The notes under the pieces: generated by a model
What the model was told of the DNA's origin: nothing
What the model saw: the letters and a program-made list of their open reading frames with translations, nothing else
Database searches by the model: none
Source of the DNA: Methanobrevibacter ruminantium
GTDB taxonomy: Archaea; Methanobacteriota; Methanobacteria; Methanobacteriales; Methanobacteriaceae
Assembly (NCBI RefSeq): GCF_016294135.1
Contig: NZ_JAEDCO010000001.1
Location: forward strand, 1-64,000
Direction: 5' to 3'
DNA: 64,000 bases
Made by a program: the position numbers and the translations under genes
Part shown: piece after piece, positions 27,410 to 36,941 of the stretch
Layout: each line of letters opens with the position of its first letter
How positions within the stretch are numbered: the first letter of the stretch is position 1

Positions 27410-28660
27410 TTAGGTTCCTTCTCTCCAATCGGATAAGTAATCTTTTTGACGTTCTGATAAATCGTCGATTTCAATGCCCATAGCCTTAAGCTTTAATCTT
27501 GCAACATCATCATCAATACTGTCAGGAGCCTTTTCAACACTTAAGGACAAGTCATTTTCAACGATGTATTTAGCAGACAACGCTTGAACAGCAAAACTCA
27601 TATCCATGATTTCTGCTGGGTGTCCTTGGCCTCTTGCTGCTGCAAGGTTTACAAGTCTTCCATCTGCTAAAAGATAGATCTTTCTTCCATCTTTCATGGT
27701 AAACATTTCAATACTTTCCCTTACCTCTTCACAGCTTACAGATTGAGCTTCAAGGTCTTGTCTGTTGATTTCCACATTGAAATGTCCTGAGTTGGATAAC
27801 ATACATCCGTCTTTCATGTACTTGAAGTCATCTCCATGTATGATGTCAATGTTACCTGTTACAGTAACAACAAGGTCGGCTATTTTTACAGCTTCTCTTA
27901 TTTTCATTACTCTGTAACCATCCATCCTTGCTTCAAGCGCTCTGATTGGGTCAACTTCAGTTACAATTACATTTGCACCGAGTCCAGCAGCACGGGATGC
28001 AACTCCACGACCACACCAGCCGTAACCGCAGACAACTACATTCTTACCTGCAATCAACATATTGGTGGTTCCCATAATTGCATCCAAGGAAGATTGGCCT
28101 GTACCGTAACGGTTGTCAAACAAGTATTTGGTATAAGCGTCATTTACAGCAATAACTGGGAATTTAAGAGCCCCATCAGCATGCATAGCTTCCAATCTGT
28201 GAACACCAGTGGTTGTTTCTTCACAAGCACCTTTAATGTTTGCCAAGAGTTCAGGACGTTTTTCATGAAGGTACATGATCATATCTGCACCATCATCAAT
28301 GATTACATCTGGCTTGTGGGATAAAACATTGTCAATAGCTTCGTAATATTCCTCATCGGTTTGTTCTCTCCAACCATAGATATGCAAACCGAGAGCAGCT
28401 GCTCCAGCTGCTGCATCATCATGGGTTGAAAGAGGGTTACAACCAGTCATAGCCACTTCAGCTCCACCCGCCTTTAAAGTCAAACCTAAATTGACAGTTT
28501 TAGGTTCTAAGTGTAAGCATGATCCAATGGTAATACCTTCAAAAGGCTTTTCTTCTTCAAATTGTTTTTTGATGTGTTCAAGAACAGGCATGTGTTTTTG
28601 AACCCATTTGATTTTCCTAATCCCTTCATCAGCAAGGGACATGTCTTTAACATTACTCAT
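27410..28660 (-). CDS. ahcY: S-adenosyl/S-inosyl-homocysteine hydrolase
   Basis: A 416-residue NAD-dependent hydrolase that splits the product of methyl transfer reactions into homocysteine and a nucleoside. It shows the NAD-binding VCGYGWCGRGVASRAAGLGANV, the DDGADMIMYLH and ETTTGVHRL substrate segments, VNDAYTKYLFDNRYGTGQS, and the C-terminal GHPAEIMDMSFAVQA. In Methanocaldococcus the homologue acts on S-inosylhomocysteine made by a deaminase, so that substrate is possible here too. The frame opens at a GTG at 28669, but the ATG at 28660 behind GTGAT is preferred. Confidence 0.95.
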   Translation of the reverse strand: MSNVKDMSLADEGIRKIKWVQKHMPVLEHIKKQFEEEKPFEGITIGSCLHLEPKTVNLGLTLKAGGAEVAMTGCNPLSTHDDAAAGAAALGLHIYGWREQTDEEYYEAIDNVLSHKPDVIIDDGADMIMYLHEKRPELLANIKGACEETTTGVHRLEAMHADGALKFPVIAVNDAYTKYLFDNRYGTGQSSLDAIMGTTNMLIAGKNVVVCGYGWCGRGVASRAAGLGANVIVTEVDPIRALEARMDGYRVMKIREAVKIADLVVTVTGNIDIIHGDDFKYMKDGCMLSNSGHFNVEINRQDLEAQSVSCEEVRESIEMFTMKDGRKIYLLADGRLVNLAAARGQGHPAEIMDMSFAVQALSAKYIVENDLSLSVEKAPDSIDDDVARLKLKAMGIEIDDLSERQKDYLSDWREGT

Positions 28661-28913
28661 AAATATCACATGAACAATTAATTAACAAAATAAATAATAA
28701 TCATTTTAAAAAAATCATAATAAAATAATTATAATATAACTCCAAATCATAACTTTATATCATAATCCCATATTATAATTCATATCATAATTTTTATCAT
28801 TATAATTTATTAATTTCAATATAAATATTAATTGTGTTTTTTATAATATAAGATTTACTAACAAACAAAAACTATATAAATTATGAAAAACATAACTTTT
28901 AATACTGTCTGAT
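28661..28913 (+). promoter_or_regulatory. tRNA promoter and ahcY upstream region
   Basis: AT-rich DNA between ahcY and the tRNA gene. AACTATATAAATT near 28869-28881 lies about 33-45 bases before the tRNA and fits an archaeal TATA box for it. The left part should hold the ahcY promoter. Confidence 0.5.
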
Positions 28914-29023
28914 GCCGGGGTGGCTCAGCTGGTTAGAGCGCACGGCTCATAGGGTAACTAAGCGTGCTCTGACTTTTTTCCTGGGATACCGTGAGATCGC
29001 GGGTTCGAATCCCGCCCCCGGCA
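28914..29023 (+). tRNA. trnM: Elongator tRNA-Met (CAT), with a 36-base intron
   Basis: The gene folds as a tRNA: acceptor GCCGGGG with CCCCGGC, D arm GCTC...GAGC, anticodon stem CACGG with CCGTG, and T arm GCGGG-TTCGAAT-CCCGC. The anticodon is CAT at 28948-28950. An intron at 28952-28987 lies between positions 37 and 38. It forms a bulge-helix-bulge with exon CTCA paired to intron TGGG, flanked by the 3-base bulges TAG and ATA, the archaeal splicing endonuclease target. The mature length is 74 and CCA is not encoded. The sequence resembles archaeal elongator Met tRNA, not initiator or Ile2. Confidence 0.96.
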
Positions 29024-29328
29024 TCCAATCCCAGGAATCATAACATCATAACTTTTTTTAACTATTTTTATTCAATTCAACACAAATAGACAACTTAATA
29101 AACTATTTTTACTTATTTACCCAATTTTATTGATTCAACTTCTCTTATCGATTGGTTCAACTTATTTTTTTTTTGATTCATCTATTTCATTATTAAAAGT
29201 TCAATCAATTAAGCTATTAAAAAATGATATTAATTAAAAAGAACAATATTAGAATATCTGAAAAATATAATTATTTAGAGAATCAATAGAAGAATATTAA
29301 AAATTAATAAAATTTTATAGGTTATACA
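29024..29328. other. Intergenic region behind the tRNA gene
   Basis: This 305-base stretch begins with T runs at 29051-29073 (CTTTTTTTAACTATTTTTA) that should terminate the tRNA transcript. Further T runs lie at 29105-29180. The right end carries the aldo/keto reductase promoter. No gene is seen. Confidence 0.45.
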
Positions 29329-30498
29329 ATGAAATATAGAACTTTAGGAAAAACTGGAGAGAAAGTTTCTATCTTAGGATTCGGAGCAATGAGATTGCCT
29401 CATTTTAAAGACAATAATCAAATAAATGTTGAAGAGTCAGATAAAATATTGAGTTATGGGATTGAAAATGGAATAAATCTTGTTGACACCGCTTATTCTT
29501 ATCATGCAAATAACTTATCTGGAAAAGGAAATTGTGAAGAGTATCTTGGAAACTTCTTGTATGAAAATTCATATAGGGATGAAATCATTTTAAGTACAAA
29601 GCTTCCTAGTTGGCTCATTAAGTCAAAAGAGGATATGGAAAACATATTTGAACAGCAACTAAAGGATTTGAAAACAGATTCAATTGATTTATATATGCTG
29701 CATAGCCTCAACGAGGATTATTGGAAAATGTTTAGGGAACTTGATGTCTTTGAATTCATGGATGATCTCTTAAGCTCTGGTAGAGTAAAACATATGGGAT
29801 TTTCAGCCCATACAGAGATGGATTGGATAGTGGATATTGTAGATGACTATGACAAGTTCGAATTTGGCCTTACCCAATTGAACTACCTTGATGAAAGATA
29901 CCAATCCGGAAGGGAGGGAGTTGAGTATTTGGCTTCCCATAATTTAGGAACAATGATTATGGAACCTCTTAGAGGTGGAAGACTAGTGCAAAATGTTCCT
30001 CAAGACATTATGGAATTATGGGATATGGCTGAAGAAAAGAGAACCCCTCTTGAATGGGCTTTCCAATACCTTTGGAATATGGAAGAAGTGAACACAGTCC
30101 TTAGTGGAATGAACAGCATAGAACAAGTAAAGGAGAACATTGAAATAGCCAACAGGTCCGAAATAAACTCCATCAGTGAAAATGACTTGGATCTTATTTA
30201 TGAGGTTTCTTGGGAATACAAGCAAAGAAGAGGAAATGACTGCACAGGTTGTGGCTACTGCATGCCATGCCCTAATGGAGTGGATATTGTAGGATGCTTT
30301 AGGGAATACAACGTGGCTAAAATGTTGGATAATCCTGCAGGAAGTGCAATGCATTATTTCTCACTTGAAAACGGCACAAGAGCGGACAGTTGCATTCATT
30401 GCGATGACTGCCTAAACCATTGCACTCAAATGATCAATATCTCTGAAGATTTAAAGAAAGTTGAAGAGTTCTTTGGCAAGAAATACACTTATTTCTAA
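29329..30498 (+). CDS. Aldo/keto reductase with C-terminal ferredoxin domain
   Basis: A 389-residue oxidoreductase. Residues about 1-290 form an AKR barrel: LGFGAMRLPHF at the start, VDTAYSYH with the catalytic Tyr, STKLPSW with the Lys and DLYMLHSLN with the His. The C terminus has two cysteine clusters, CTGCGYCMPCPNGVDIVGC and CIHCDDCLNHC, expected to bind [4Fe-4S] clusters. That fusion is common in anaerobes and suggests electrons pass between ferredoxin-like clusters and the AKR site. The substrate is unknown. It stands alone; a 14-bp palindrome lies just behind it. Confidence 0.88.
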   Translation: MKYRTLGKTGEKVSILGFGAMRLPHFKDNNQINVEESDKILSYGIENGINLVDTAYSYHANNLSGKGNCEEYLGNFLYENSYRDEIILSTKLPSWLIKSKEDMENIFEQQLKDLKTDSIDLYMLHSLNEDYWKMFRELDVFEFMDDLLSSGRVKHMGFSAHTEMDWIVDIVDDYDKFEFGLTQLNYLDERYQSGREGVEYLASHNLGTMIMEPLRGGRLVQNVPQDIMELWDMAEEKRTPLEWAFQYLWNMEEVNTVLSGMNSIEQVKENIEIANRSEINSISENDLDLIYEVSWEYKQRRGNDCTGCGYCMPCPNGVDIVGCFREYNVAKMLDNPAGSAMHYFSLENGTRADSCIHCDDCLNHCTQMINISEDLKKVEEFFGKKYTYF

Positions 30499-30522
30499 TA
30501 ATTAAAAAAGTGATCATAAAAA

Positions 30523-30536
30523 ATAACAATTGTTAT
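30523..30536. repeat. 14-bp perfect palindrome between the AKR and ThiF-like genes
   Basis: ATAACAATTGTTAT is a perfect palindrome 25 bases past the aldo/keto reductase stop codon and about 96 bases before the ThiF-like start. It could be an operator or part of the transcript end; the sequence alone does not decide. Confidence 0.4.
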
Positions 30537-30632
30537 ATACAATAAGATTTAATATAGAACTAGGGATTCAAAAAGATATAAAGATATAAAAGATAATTGA
30601 TAATATATTATTAGATGTGAAAAGGTGGAAAT

Positions 30633-31385
30633 ATGCCAGAAAGATATAAAGGATTCGGATACTGGGATATAGCAACTCGTCAAATGAGTATTGTAACTAG
30701 AAGCCAACAGACAAGATTTAAAGATGCTAAAATAGGAGTAGTTGGCTGTGGAGGCATAGGTGGAGGAACCATTCTTATGCTTGCACGTATGGGACTTGGA
30801 GACTTAACAATAATAGACAAGGATGCATATGATCTGTCAAACTTAAACAGACAGGCAATCTCCAGTTTAGAAACAGTAGGTGTTGACAAATCAATTGCAA
30901 CAAAGGAAAGAGTCAGAATAACAAACCCTTATACAAAAGTTAATGCTTTTAATGAAGAATTGAATGCTGACAATATTGGAGAAGTCTTTGGCGATAGGGA
31001 TATAATCATAGATGCATTGGATAACCTATACACAAGAATCATTGTAAGCAGATTTGCTAGAGAAAATGATATTCCATTCGTTCATGGAGCTATCCATGGA
31101 ACACAAGGGCAAGTAAGCGTATTCACTAAAGACACTCCATCATATGAGGAATTGTTCTCCCTTCCATCCCTTGGAAAGGAATTGGGAGAGGAAACCAAGA
31201 AGGAAATATCAAAATTAACTAAAGGAGTTCCTCCAGTAATCGGACCTGTTCCAAATATTGTTGGATGTTTAGAAGCGTTTGAAGCTTACAAACTCGTGAC
31301 TGGAATTGGAGAAGTTAACTACGCTCCAAAAATACTTAATTTTGATTTACTAAACTTAGAATCTTTTAAAGTTTTGGAATTGTAA
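30633..31385 (+). CDS. ThiF/MoeB/HesA-family adenylyltransferase (E1-like)
   Basis: A 250-residue E1-like enzyme. The nucleotide-binding VVGCGGIGGGTILMLARMGLG is followed by IIDKDAYDLSNLNRQ and DALDNLYTR, the ATP/Mg-binding pieces of MoeB and ThiF. Members adenylate the C-terminal glycine of ubiquitin-like sulfur carriers. Unlike MoeB, this chain has no pair of CxxC zinc knuckles: where the first should be it reads TPSYEELFSLPS, and the C terminus has none. That marks a shorter subtype. The partner carrier protein is not in the window. A GGTGG ribosome binding site precedes the ATG. Confidence 0.85.
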   Translation: MPERYKGFGYWDIATRQMSIVTRSQQTRFKDAKIGVVGCGGIGGGTILMLARMGLGDLTIIDKDAYDLSNLNRQAISSLETVGVDKSIATKERVRITNPYTKVNAFNEELNADNIGEVFGDRDIIIDALDNLYTRIIVSRFARENDIPFVHGAIHGTQGQVSVFTKDTPSYEELFSLPSLGKELGEETKKEISKLTKGVPPVIGPVPNIVGCLEAFEAYKLVTGIGEVNYAPKILNFDLLNLESFKVLEL

Positions 31386-31762
31386 CAATTCTAAAACTAC
31401 AACTTTTTTTACTTATTTTAGATAAAATTCCCCAATGATTTTTAATAATTTTTGCTATTTTTTAAACTATTCTTATCAAAATTTTATGAAAAAATATATC
31501 AAAATATATTTTTGTTCAATTTTTTATTATAAAAATAAACTTTTTTTAAAATTTTAATAAAAAATTAAATATTCAAATGAAAAATATTAAAAAAAATATA
31601 TTATTAGACAAGGTTTAAAAAGTAGAAAATAGATAAAATAATATATTAAAATATATAGATATATTATTAGGTGGAAATCTATTTCCGAACTAATATTAAA
31701 AAATAATTATTAAATTGAAATAATTATTATATTTTATTCCAAATCTAATGGAGAATGATTTA
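31386..31762 (+). promoter_or_regulatory. glnA promoter region
   Basis: This 377-base gap starts with T runs that can end the ThiF-like transcript (31402-31425). A TATA box, AAATATATAG, lies at 31648-31657, putting the start of transcription near 31677. The NrpR operator, listed next, overlaps that start. No gene is seen. Confidence 0.6.
31673..31686 (+). promoter_or_regulatory. NrpR operator in the glnA promoter
   Basis: GGAAATCTATTTCC matches exactly the GGAA-N6-TTCC operator described for NrpR in Methanococcus maripaludis. It lies just downstream of the TATA box and over the expected transcription start of glnA. A repressor there would block transcription when nitrogen is plentiful. The repressor gene itself is the next gene after glnA, which strengthens the call. 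Confidence 0.85.
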
Positions 31763-33106
31763 ATGGAAGAAAGAATCAAAAATGTAATTGAAAGAATGAA
31801 AGCAGACAATATCAAGTTTATTAGACTCCAATTTGTTGATTTACATGGAATTCCAAAAAATGTATCTATTCCATGCAAATTAGAAAATATGGAAGACTTA
31901 TTAACTGACGGCATCCTATTTGATGGATCTTCAATACCAGGTTTCGTAGGAATTGAAGGAAGTGACCTTGTATTGAAACCAGATATAAGCACTTATTCCG
32001 CTTTATCCTGGAGACCTGAAGAATCTGCATCCTGCAGATTTATTTGTGACATTTACAAACCTAATGGAGAACCATTTGAAGGAGATCCAAGAGGAATCCT
32101 CAAAAAAGCATTGGCTAAAATCAAGGAAGAAGGTTACACCTATAACATAGGCCCAGAACCTGAATTCTTTATTGTAGACACTGATGATGACGGATACCCA
32201 ATTCCTCACGATGATGCAGGATACTTTGATGTGGAACCTGTTGATAAGGGAACTGACTTCAGAAGAGAAATTACAACTAACTTACAGGAATTAGGCTTTG
32301 AAGTTGAAGCAAGCCACCACGAAGTAGGTCCTGGTCAAAATGAAATTGCATTCAAATTCGATGACGCTTTAAAAACTGCAGATGCAGTAATTACATTCAA
32401 ACAAGCAATTAAAGCTATTGTAGCAAATATGGCTGATTTCGATGGATTTGACTACAGAGTTACCTTCATGCCAAAACCATTCTTCGGAGAAAGCGGAAGT
32501 GGAATGCACTGTCACCAAAGTTTATTCAAAGATGGAGAAAACATCTTTTATGATGAAAACAGTGAAACCGGATTATCCCAAGAAGCAATGTGGTTTATTG
32601 GAGGATTATTAAAACACTCTGCAGCAATCACCGCAGTTACCAACCCTATTGTAAACTCATACAAAAGATTGGTTCCAGGTTATGAAGCTCCAGTATACAT
32701 TTCCTATGGTATTCAAAACAGATCCACTTTAATCAGAGTTCCAGCTGCACGTGGAAAAGCTACCCGTATTGAATACAGAAGCCCAGACCCAACCTGTAAC
32801 CCTTATCTTGCATTTGCAGTGATGTTGGAAGCTGGTATGGACGGTATCAAAAACAAAATCGACCCTGGAGAAGCAATTGAATTTAACATTTATGAGTTAA
32901 GCGATGAAGAAAGGGAAGAAATGGGTATTGAATTATTACCTTCCAGTTTATGGGAAGCATACCATACCTTTGAAGAAAGCGAAATCATGAAAGAAGCACT
33001 TGGAGACCACATATTCAATGCATTCCTCAGTGCAAAATATGAGGAATGGGACGAATACAGAGTCCAAGTATTCAATTACGAACATAAGAAATACTTAAAC
33101 TTATAA
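31763..33106 (+). CDS. glnA: Glutamine synthetase, type I
   Basis: The ATP-dependent enzyme that joins ammonia to glutamate, the main entry of nitrogen when ammonia is scarce. The 447-residue chain has FDGSSIPGF at the N terminus, the metal/ATP-binding [18 protein letters not shown] and [11 protein letters not shown], then [24 protein letters not shown]. The length lacks the extra insertion of the GSI-beta type, and no Tyr adenylylation site is clear. The frame opens at 31748 (ATG GAG AAT...), but the GGAG in it fits as ribosome binding site for the ATG at 31763. A strong hairpin terminator follows. Confidence 0.97.
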   Translation: MEERIKNVIERMKADNIKFIRLQFVDLHGIPKNVSIPCKLENMEDLLTDGILFDGSSIPGFVGIEGSDLVLKPDISTYSALSWRPEESASCRFICDIYKPNGEPFEGDPRGILKKALAKIKEEGYTYNIGPEPEFFIVDTDDDGYPIPHDDAGYFDVEPVDKGTDFRREITTNLQELGFEVEASHHEVGPGQNEIAFKFDDALKTADAVITFKQAIKAIVANMADFDGFDYRVTFMPKPFFGESGSGMHCHQSLFKDGENIFYDENSETGLSQEAMWFIGGLLKHSAAITAVTNPIVNSYKRLVPGYEAPVYISYGIQNRSTLIRVPAARGKATRIEYRSPDPTCNPYLAFAVMLEAGMDGIKNKIDPGEAIEFNIYELSDEEREEMGIELLPSSLWEAYHTFEESEIMKEALGDHIFNAFLSAKYEEWDEYRVQVFNYEHKKYLNL

Positions 33107-33142
33107 TCCAATTATCTAATTGAATTTAAGATTTAAGAACCT

Positions 33143-33180
33143 ATAGCTATTTAAAAATTAAATAGCTATTTTTATTTTAT
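33143..33180 (+). terminator. Hairpin terminator behind glnA
   Basis: A perfect 12-bp inverted repeat, ATAGCTATTTAA and TTAAATAGCTAT with a 3-base loop (33143-33169), is followed by TTTTATTTTATTTT. It lies 37 bases past the glnA stop codon and before the nrpR gene. Confidence 0.75.
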
Positions 33181-33251
33181 TTTTAAAGACTTATTTTAAC
33201 AAAACACATTCTTATTTTTAAAAAATTCCAGTTTAGAAAGTAGGAGATTAC

Positions 33252-34946
33252 ATGTCAGAATCTGAACATAGAATGATAGAAATTCTAAGAATCCTTAATG
33301 TCCAAGAAAAGCCAATCGGTTCAAAAGTAATAGCGGACGAACTTAAAACAAAAGGGTATAACCTTGGTGAGAGAGCAGTGCGTTACCATATGCAAATTCT
33401 TGATGAAAAGGGATACACAGAAAGAAAAGGATATTCTGGCAGAGTTATCACCGAGCTTGGAAGAGCGAAACTTGAAAAAGGATTAATCTACGACCAAGTT
33501 GACTTCACATTTTCAAAATTCGAAGAGAGGATATACTTAACTAATTTTGATTACAATAAAAGGTGTGGAAATGTAATCGTAAATACCTCAAATATCCTTG
33601 ACAACAAGGCATTTGACATCATAAAGGAAGTCTTTGCTGCAGGAGTTTGCGTAAGCCCATTGATCAATGCTAAAAAAACTGAAATCGATGGCAAAAAGGG
33701 ATATGTGATGAAAACCATCTGCGGTACAACAATTGACGGGGTATTTTTAAAAAATGGAATTCCTTCCATCCCCCAATATGGAGGGCTAGTTGAAATTGAA
33801 GATTACTATCCTACCAAATTCTCAGAATTGATTTCCTACAAGAAAACTTCAATCACTCCATTAGATGCATTTATAGCAAAAGACATGACTTCAGTTTTGG
33901 AAGTTGCAGAACATGGTACAGGAACAATTCCTGCAAACTTTAGGATAATTCCTGGAACCAGCGTCGAAAAGGCAAAGGAAATTATCCAAAAACTTGAGAA
34001 AGTGGGAATTGGAGGAGTTTTAGAGATTGGAGAGACAAGTGAAAACGTTTTAGGAATTCCAGTACCTGAAGGAATGGTTGGCATATCAATCATTGGGGGA
34101 ATCACACCATTCTGTGCAACTCAGGAAATGGATTATAAAGTTGATATCAAGACTGGAGAGGAATTCATTGATTACAATAAACTGAAAGAGCTTGAATCAT
34201 CTAAACACAAAATCAAAAAAGCAAAGAAAATAGAGTATAAGAAAACACCTTTCATACTTACAAAATCATTGAATAGAATGAATCAAGTGGATTACGATAT
34301 TGAAACAAATGAAGGAAACATAGTTGCAAACATATCCTACTTGAATAAGCAGGACCTTGATGATGCATTGGCTGTCATGAAAAGAACATATAAGAGCCTT
34401 CCAAAATACATGAATCCTCTATTCAATATTGTAGACCATCCAAGTGATGAGAGTAAAGTTGGAATAGCTACCGTTTGCAGCTTGTCAATTGACGGCATTC
34501 TAATCAACAATGGTATTATGAGCACACCAAGATATGGGGGATTATTGGAACTTGGAAAACCTCCATTGTTTGTAGAAATGATTTCATATGACGGTTCCTC
34601 AATAGATCCTCATAAAATTTTCATTTTCAAAAATCTTACATCAATATCCAAACGTCAAAATCCTAAGAAGATTCTCGCTTCAATAAAAGAGGTTCCTTAC
34701 ATAGCAAGACCTGAATGCGAAGAGATTTTGGATAAAATCAATGAAAATGGATTCCCTATCTTTAAAGTAGGTAAACCAAGGGAATTGGTATACAATGCAA
34801 AAGTGGACAACTACAACTTCGGTATCGTTACAGGAAGCGGATTGAATTCAATAGCTGCAATTAAGGAAAAGGGAATAGCAATTGAAGCAAAAGCAGTTGA
34901 AACCATATTGCCAATAGAAGATATGGAATTAATTTATGAACAGTAA
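33252..34946 (+). CDS. nrpR: NrpR-type nitrogen regulator
   Basis: A transcriptional repressor of nitrogen genes, inactivated by 2-oxoglutarate. The 564-residue protein has an N-terminal winged helix (about residues 5-75, including KPIGSKVIADELKTKGYNLG and RAVRYHMQILDEKGY), then two NrpR effector domains of the DUF128 type. The first, about 80-310, contains GVCVSPLINA and GTTIDGVFLKNGIPS; the second, about 325-560, contains the matching CSLSIDGILINNGIMS. One-piece proteins with both domains are known from methanogens. It is encoded directly behind glnA, whose promoter has the matching operator. The ribosome binding site is GGAG. Confidence 0.93.
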   Translation: MSESEHRMIEILRILNVQEKPIGSKVIADELKTKGYNLGERAVRYHMQILDEKGYTERKGYSGRVITELGRAKLEKGLIYDQVDFTFSKFEERIYLTNFDYNKRCGNVIVNTSNILDNKAFDIIKEVFAAGVCVSPLINAKKTEIDGKKGYVMKTICGTTIDGVFLKNGIPSIPQYGGLVEIEDYYPTKFSELISYKKTSITPLDAFIAKDMTSVLEVAEHGTGTIPANFRIIPGTSVEKAKEIIQKLEKVGIGGVLEIGETSENVLGIPVPEGMVGISIIGGITPFCATQEMDYKVDIKTGEEFIDYNKLKELESSKHKIKKAKKIEYKKTPFILTKSLNRMNQVDYDIETNEGNIVANISYLNKQDLDDALAVMKRTYKSLPKYMNPLFNIVDHPSDESKVGIATVCSLSIDGILINNGIMSTPRYGGLLELGKPPLFVEMISYDGSSIDPHKIFIFKNLTSISKRQNPKKILASIKEVPYIARPECEEILDKINENGFPIFKVGKPRELVYNAKVDNYNFGIVTGSGLNSIAAIKEKGIAIEAKAVETILPIEDMELIYEQ

Positions 34947-35079
34947 TTAAAAAAAATAGTGAAAAATAAATTAAAAAAAATATATTAAAAAATATTTTAA
35001 AATTAAAAAATGAGAAAATAGTGAAAATTATTAAAAAACAGATAAAAAGAAAAATAAAATAAAAAAGAAATAAGAAGAT

Positions 35080-35382
35080 TTAGATTACTTCAATATAAAC
35101 AGACTCTTTAGATTCATCTTTAGGATAGTGATGTAATTCTATAATATCTTCCTTATATTCTTCAAAGTCAACCTCGATAGTATCAGAAATAATTTCACCA
35201 TCTAAAGCAATCATCACTCTACAACTTGGCTTTCCTCTAAAGTCAGAAAAATCCACTCCTAAGACATCTCCTTTTGCAGAAACACGGTTGTATGCAATGT
35301 CAACTTTATCGAATTCTTCAAAATTATTCTTAATGTAATCAAGAACTTCATCCGAAGTCATTGTTAATTCCTTATCGACCAT
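35080..35382 (-). CDS. Small acidic protein of unknown function, paralogue 2
   Basis: A 100-residue acidic soluble protein. It aligns along its whole length with the neighbouring gene at 35534: both read MVK/D-E-x-M, then DD/DEV-Y-I-NN, then YNRV-A-G-VLG, a central D-x-G, LxGE and a C-terminal IIE-H-P. It contains no cysteines apart from one (PSCRVM), no membrane segment and no motif that I recognise. The GGAGGT ribosome binding site seven bases ahead of the ATG at 35382 fixes the start, so the longer open frame is not used. It lies behind the fwd operon, possibly as an accessory gene. Confidence 0.75.
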   Translation of the reverse strand: MVDKELTMTSDEVLDYIKNNFEEFDKVDIAYNRVSAKGDVLGVDFSDFRGKPSCRVMIALDGEIISDTIEVDFEEYKEDIIELHHYPKDESKESVYIEVI

Positions 35383-35533
35383 TCTTTTGACCTCCATAGA
35401 GATTATAAAATTTTTGAAAATCAAATACTTATTTTATGATTAATAATATATTGTTTCTAATATATAAAATTATTTGTATTTACTAAAACTAATTAAGGTT
35501 TTATAAAAAAATAATGGAAAAATGGAATTGAAG

Positions 35534-35836
35534 CTATAAAGTAGCTTCAACAATAATGAGCTTATCTTCATCTCCACCAGGCATATGACGGAATTCAATG
35601 ATCTCGTCCTTTACCTTATGCAAATCAATATCTACAGCCTGATTTAACAATTCCCCATTTAGTTGAAGGGAAAGTATTAAACCTTCACCGGTTTCCTCAT
35701 CTTCTGGAGTAAGTCCAAGTACAGTACCTGGAGCAAATACTCTGTTATATGATAATTCAAAAATATCATCAACTTTTACATTATTTCTTACATATTCTAT
35801 AATATCATCAGGGTCCATCACCATCTCTTTGACCAT
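35534..35836 (-). CDS. Small acidic protein of unknown function, paralogue 1
   Basis: A 100-residue acidic protein, MVKEMVMDPDDIIEYVRNN at its start, that is a tandem duplicate of the gene at 35080. Conserved points shared with the copy are YNRV, the G-VLG turn, LNGE and IIEFRHMP. No known domain, signal peptide or membrane helix is visible. GGTG stands before the ATG at 35836. It lies 220 bases behind fwdC on the same strand, so a link with formylmethanofuran dehydrogenase is possible but unproven. Confidence 0.75.
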   Translation of the reverse strand: MVKEMVMDPDDIIEYVRNNVKVDDIFELSYNRVFAPGTVLGLTPEDEETGEGLILSLQLNGELLNQAVDIDLHKVKDEIIEFRHMPGGDEDKLIIVEATL

Positions 35837-36059
35837 ATTAACACCTTTTGTACATACCATCATTTAAATTAAAATTATGATTAATAATCTTATACTTAAT
35901 ATCAATAAATGATAATTTAATCAATTGAAAAATTAATTAAATAAAATGAAAATATCTATCAATTCATAATTGATTAAATTATGATTCATCACCCGTAATT
36001 TTTTTAGAAAAATAAAAAAATAAAAAGAAGAAGAAAAATATAAGAAAAAGAGAAAGAGC

Positions 36060-36926
36060 TTATTGAGCTCTGTATTCTCTAATTGCGTTATATTCGTCGT
36101 CTTCTTCAATCCAAGTAGATAATCTGTCTCTGTTTTTCTCAGCATCGATAATTAAGGTACCTTTACCGTTTAAAGCAATGTCCCCTTTGTATTCGATGTA
36201 TCTACCAGGGTAAACAATACCATCTAATTCAGGATCGGTTACAATTCCTTGTTCTACGAAACCTTCGAGTAATCTTCCAACTTTTCCGTGAATTACGATG
36301 TTACCGTTTTTCATTTGTCCACCAGGCCAACGGTTTACGTTACCATCAATTTCAATGGTACCTTTGGTCATGTGGATACCTGCGAGAATATCACAGTCAC
36401 CTAAAACGTGGATTTTACCACCGACTAAACATTCACCACATTGTTTACCAGCATTTCCGTGGATAATGATTTCTCCACCGGACATACCTCTCCATTCACC
36501 AATGTAGGATGCACCACAGAATTCTTTGGTATTACCCATAATTTCGAGTTTACCACCTTTCATTTCACGACCAGCATGAGCTGCTACGTTACCAAATACA
36601 GTAACTACTCCACCAGACATTTCTGCACCAACGTGAAGGTCTGCATCACCGTTAACAACTACTTCACCAGCACTCATTTTACAACCGATGTATTTTACTC
36701 TGTTACAATCTCCGTTTAAAATCATTTTGACTTCAGCTGGAGATTCTGCTTCTCCTTCAACAGTGATGTCAAAGTAATCAGTGATTGGGAATCTGGAGTT
36801 TCCTACAGGTACTTTGTACTCTGCAAAGTCTTCTTCAGTCCAAGAGTAAATGTTATCAGTGATTAACTCATCAAATTCTAAAGCAATTGAAGAAGTTTTC
36901 TTTTGATCAAAAGTTATAGTTTTCAT
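36060..36926 (-). CDS. fwdC: Formylmethanofuran dehydrogenase subunit C
   Basis: A 288-residue structural subunit of the tungsten/molybdenum formylmethanofuran dehydrogenase, which fixes CO2 on methanofuran as the first step of methanogenesis. It is a right-handed beta helix like the C-terminal domain of glutamate synthase: regular G-G-x-hydrophobic repeats are seen ([64 protein letters not shown]). It is the last subunit gene of the operon here, 15 bases behind fwdA. GGAG precedes the ATG. Confidence 0.95.
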   Translation of the reverse strand: MKTITFDQKKTSSIALEFDELITDNIYSWTEEDFAEYKVPVGNSRFPITDYFDITVEGEAESPAEVKMILNGDCNRVKYIGCKMSAGEVVVNGDADLHVGAEMSGGVVTVFGNVAAHAGREMKGGKLEIMGNTKEFCGASYIGEWRGMSGGEIIIHGNAGKQCGECLVGGKIHVLGDCDILAGIHMTKGTIEIDGNVNRWPGGQMKNGNIVIHGKVGRLLEGFVEQGIVTDPELDGIVYPGRYIEYKGDIALNGKGTLIIDAEKNRDRLSTWIEEDDEYNAIREYRAQ

Positions 36927-36941
36927 TAATAAACACTCTCC

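Noticed and set aside
28914..29023. Initiator tRNA-Met or tRNA-Ile2 reading CAT
   Set aside because: The acceptor starts GCCGGGG and lacks the initiator features; the intron position also fits elongator Met in this order.
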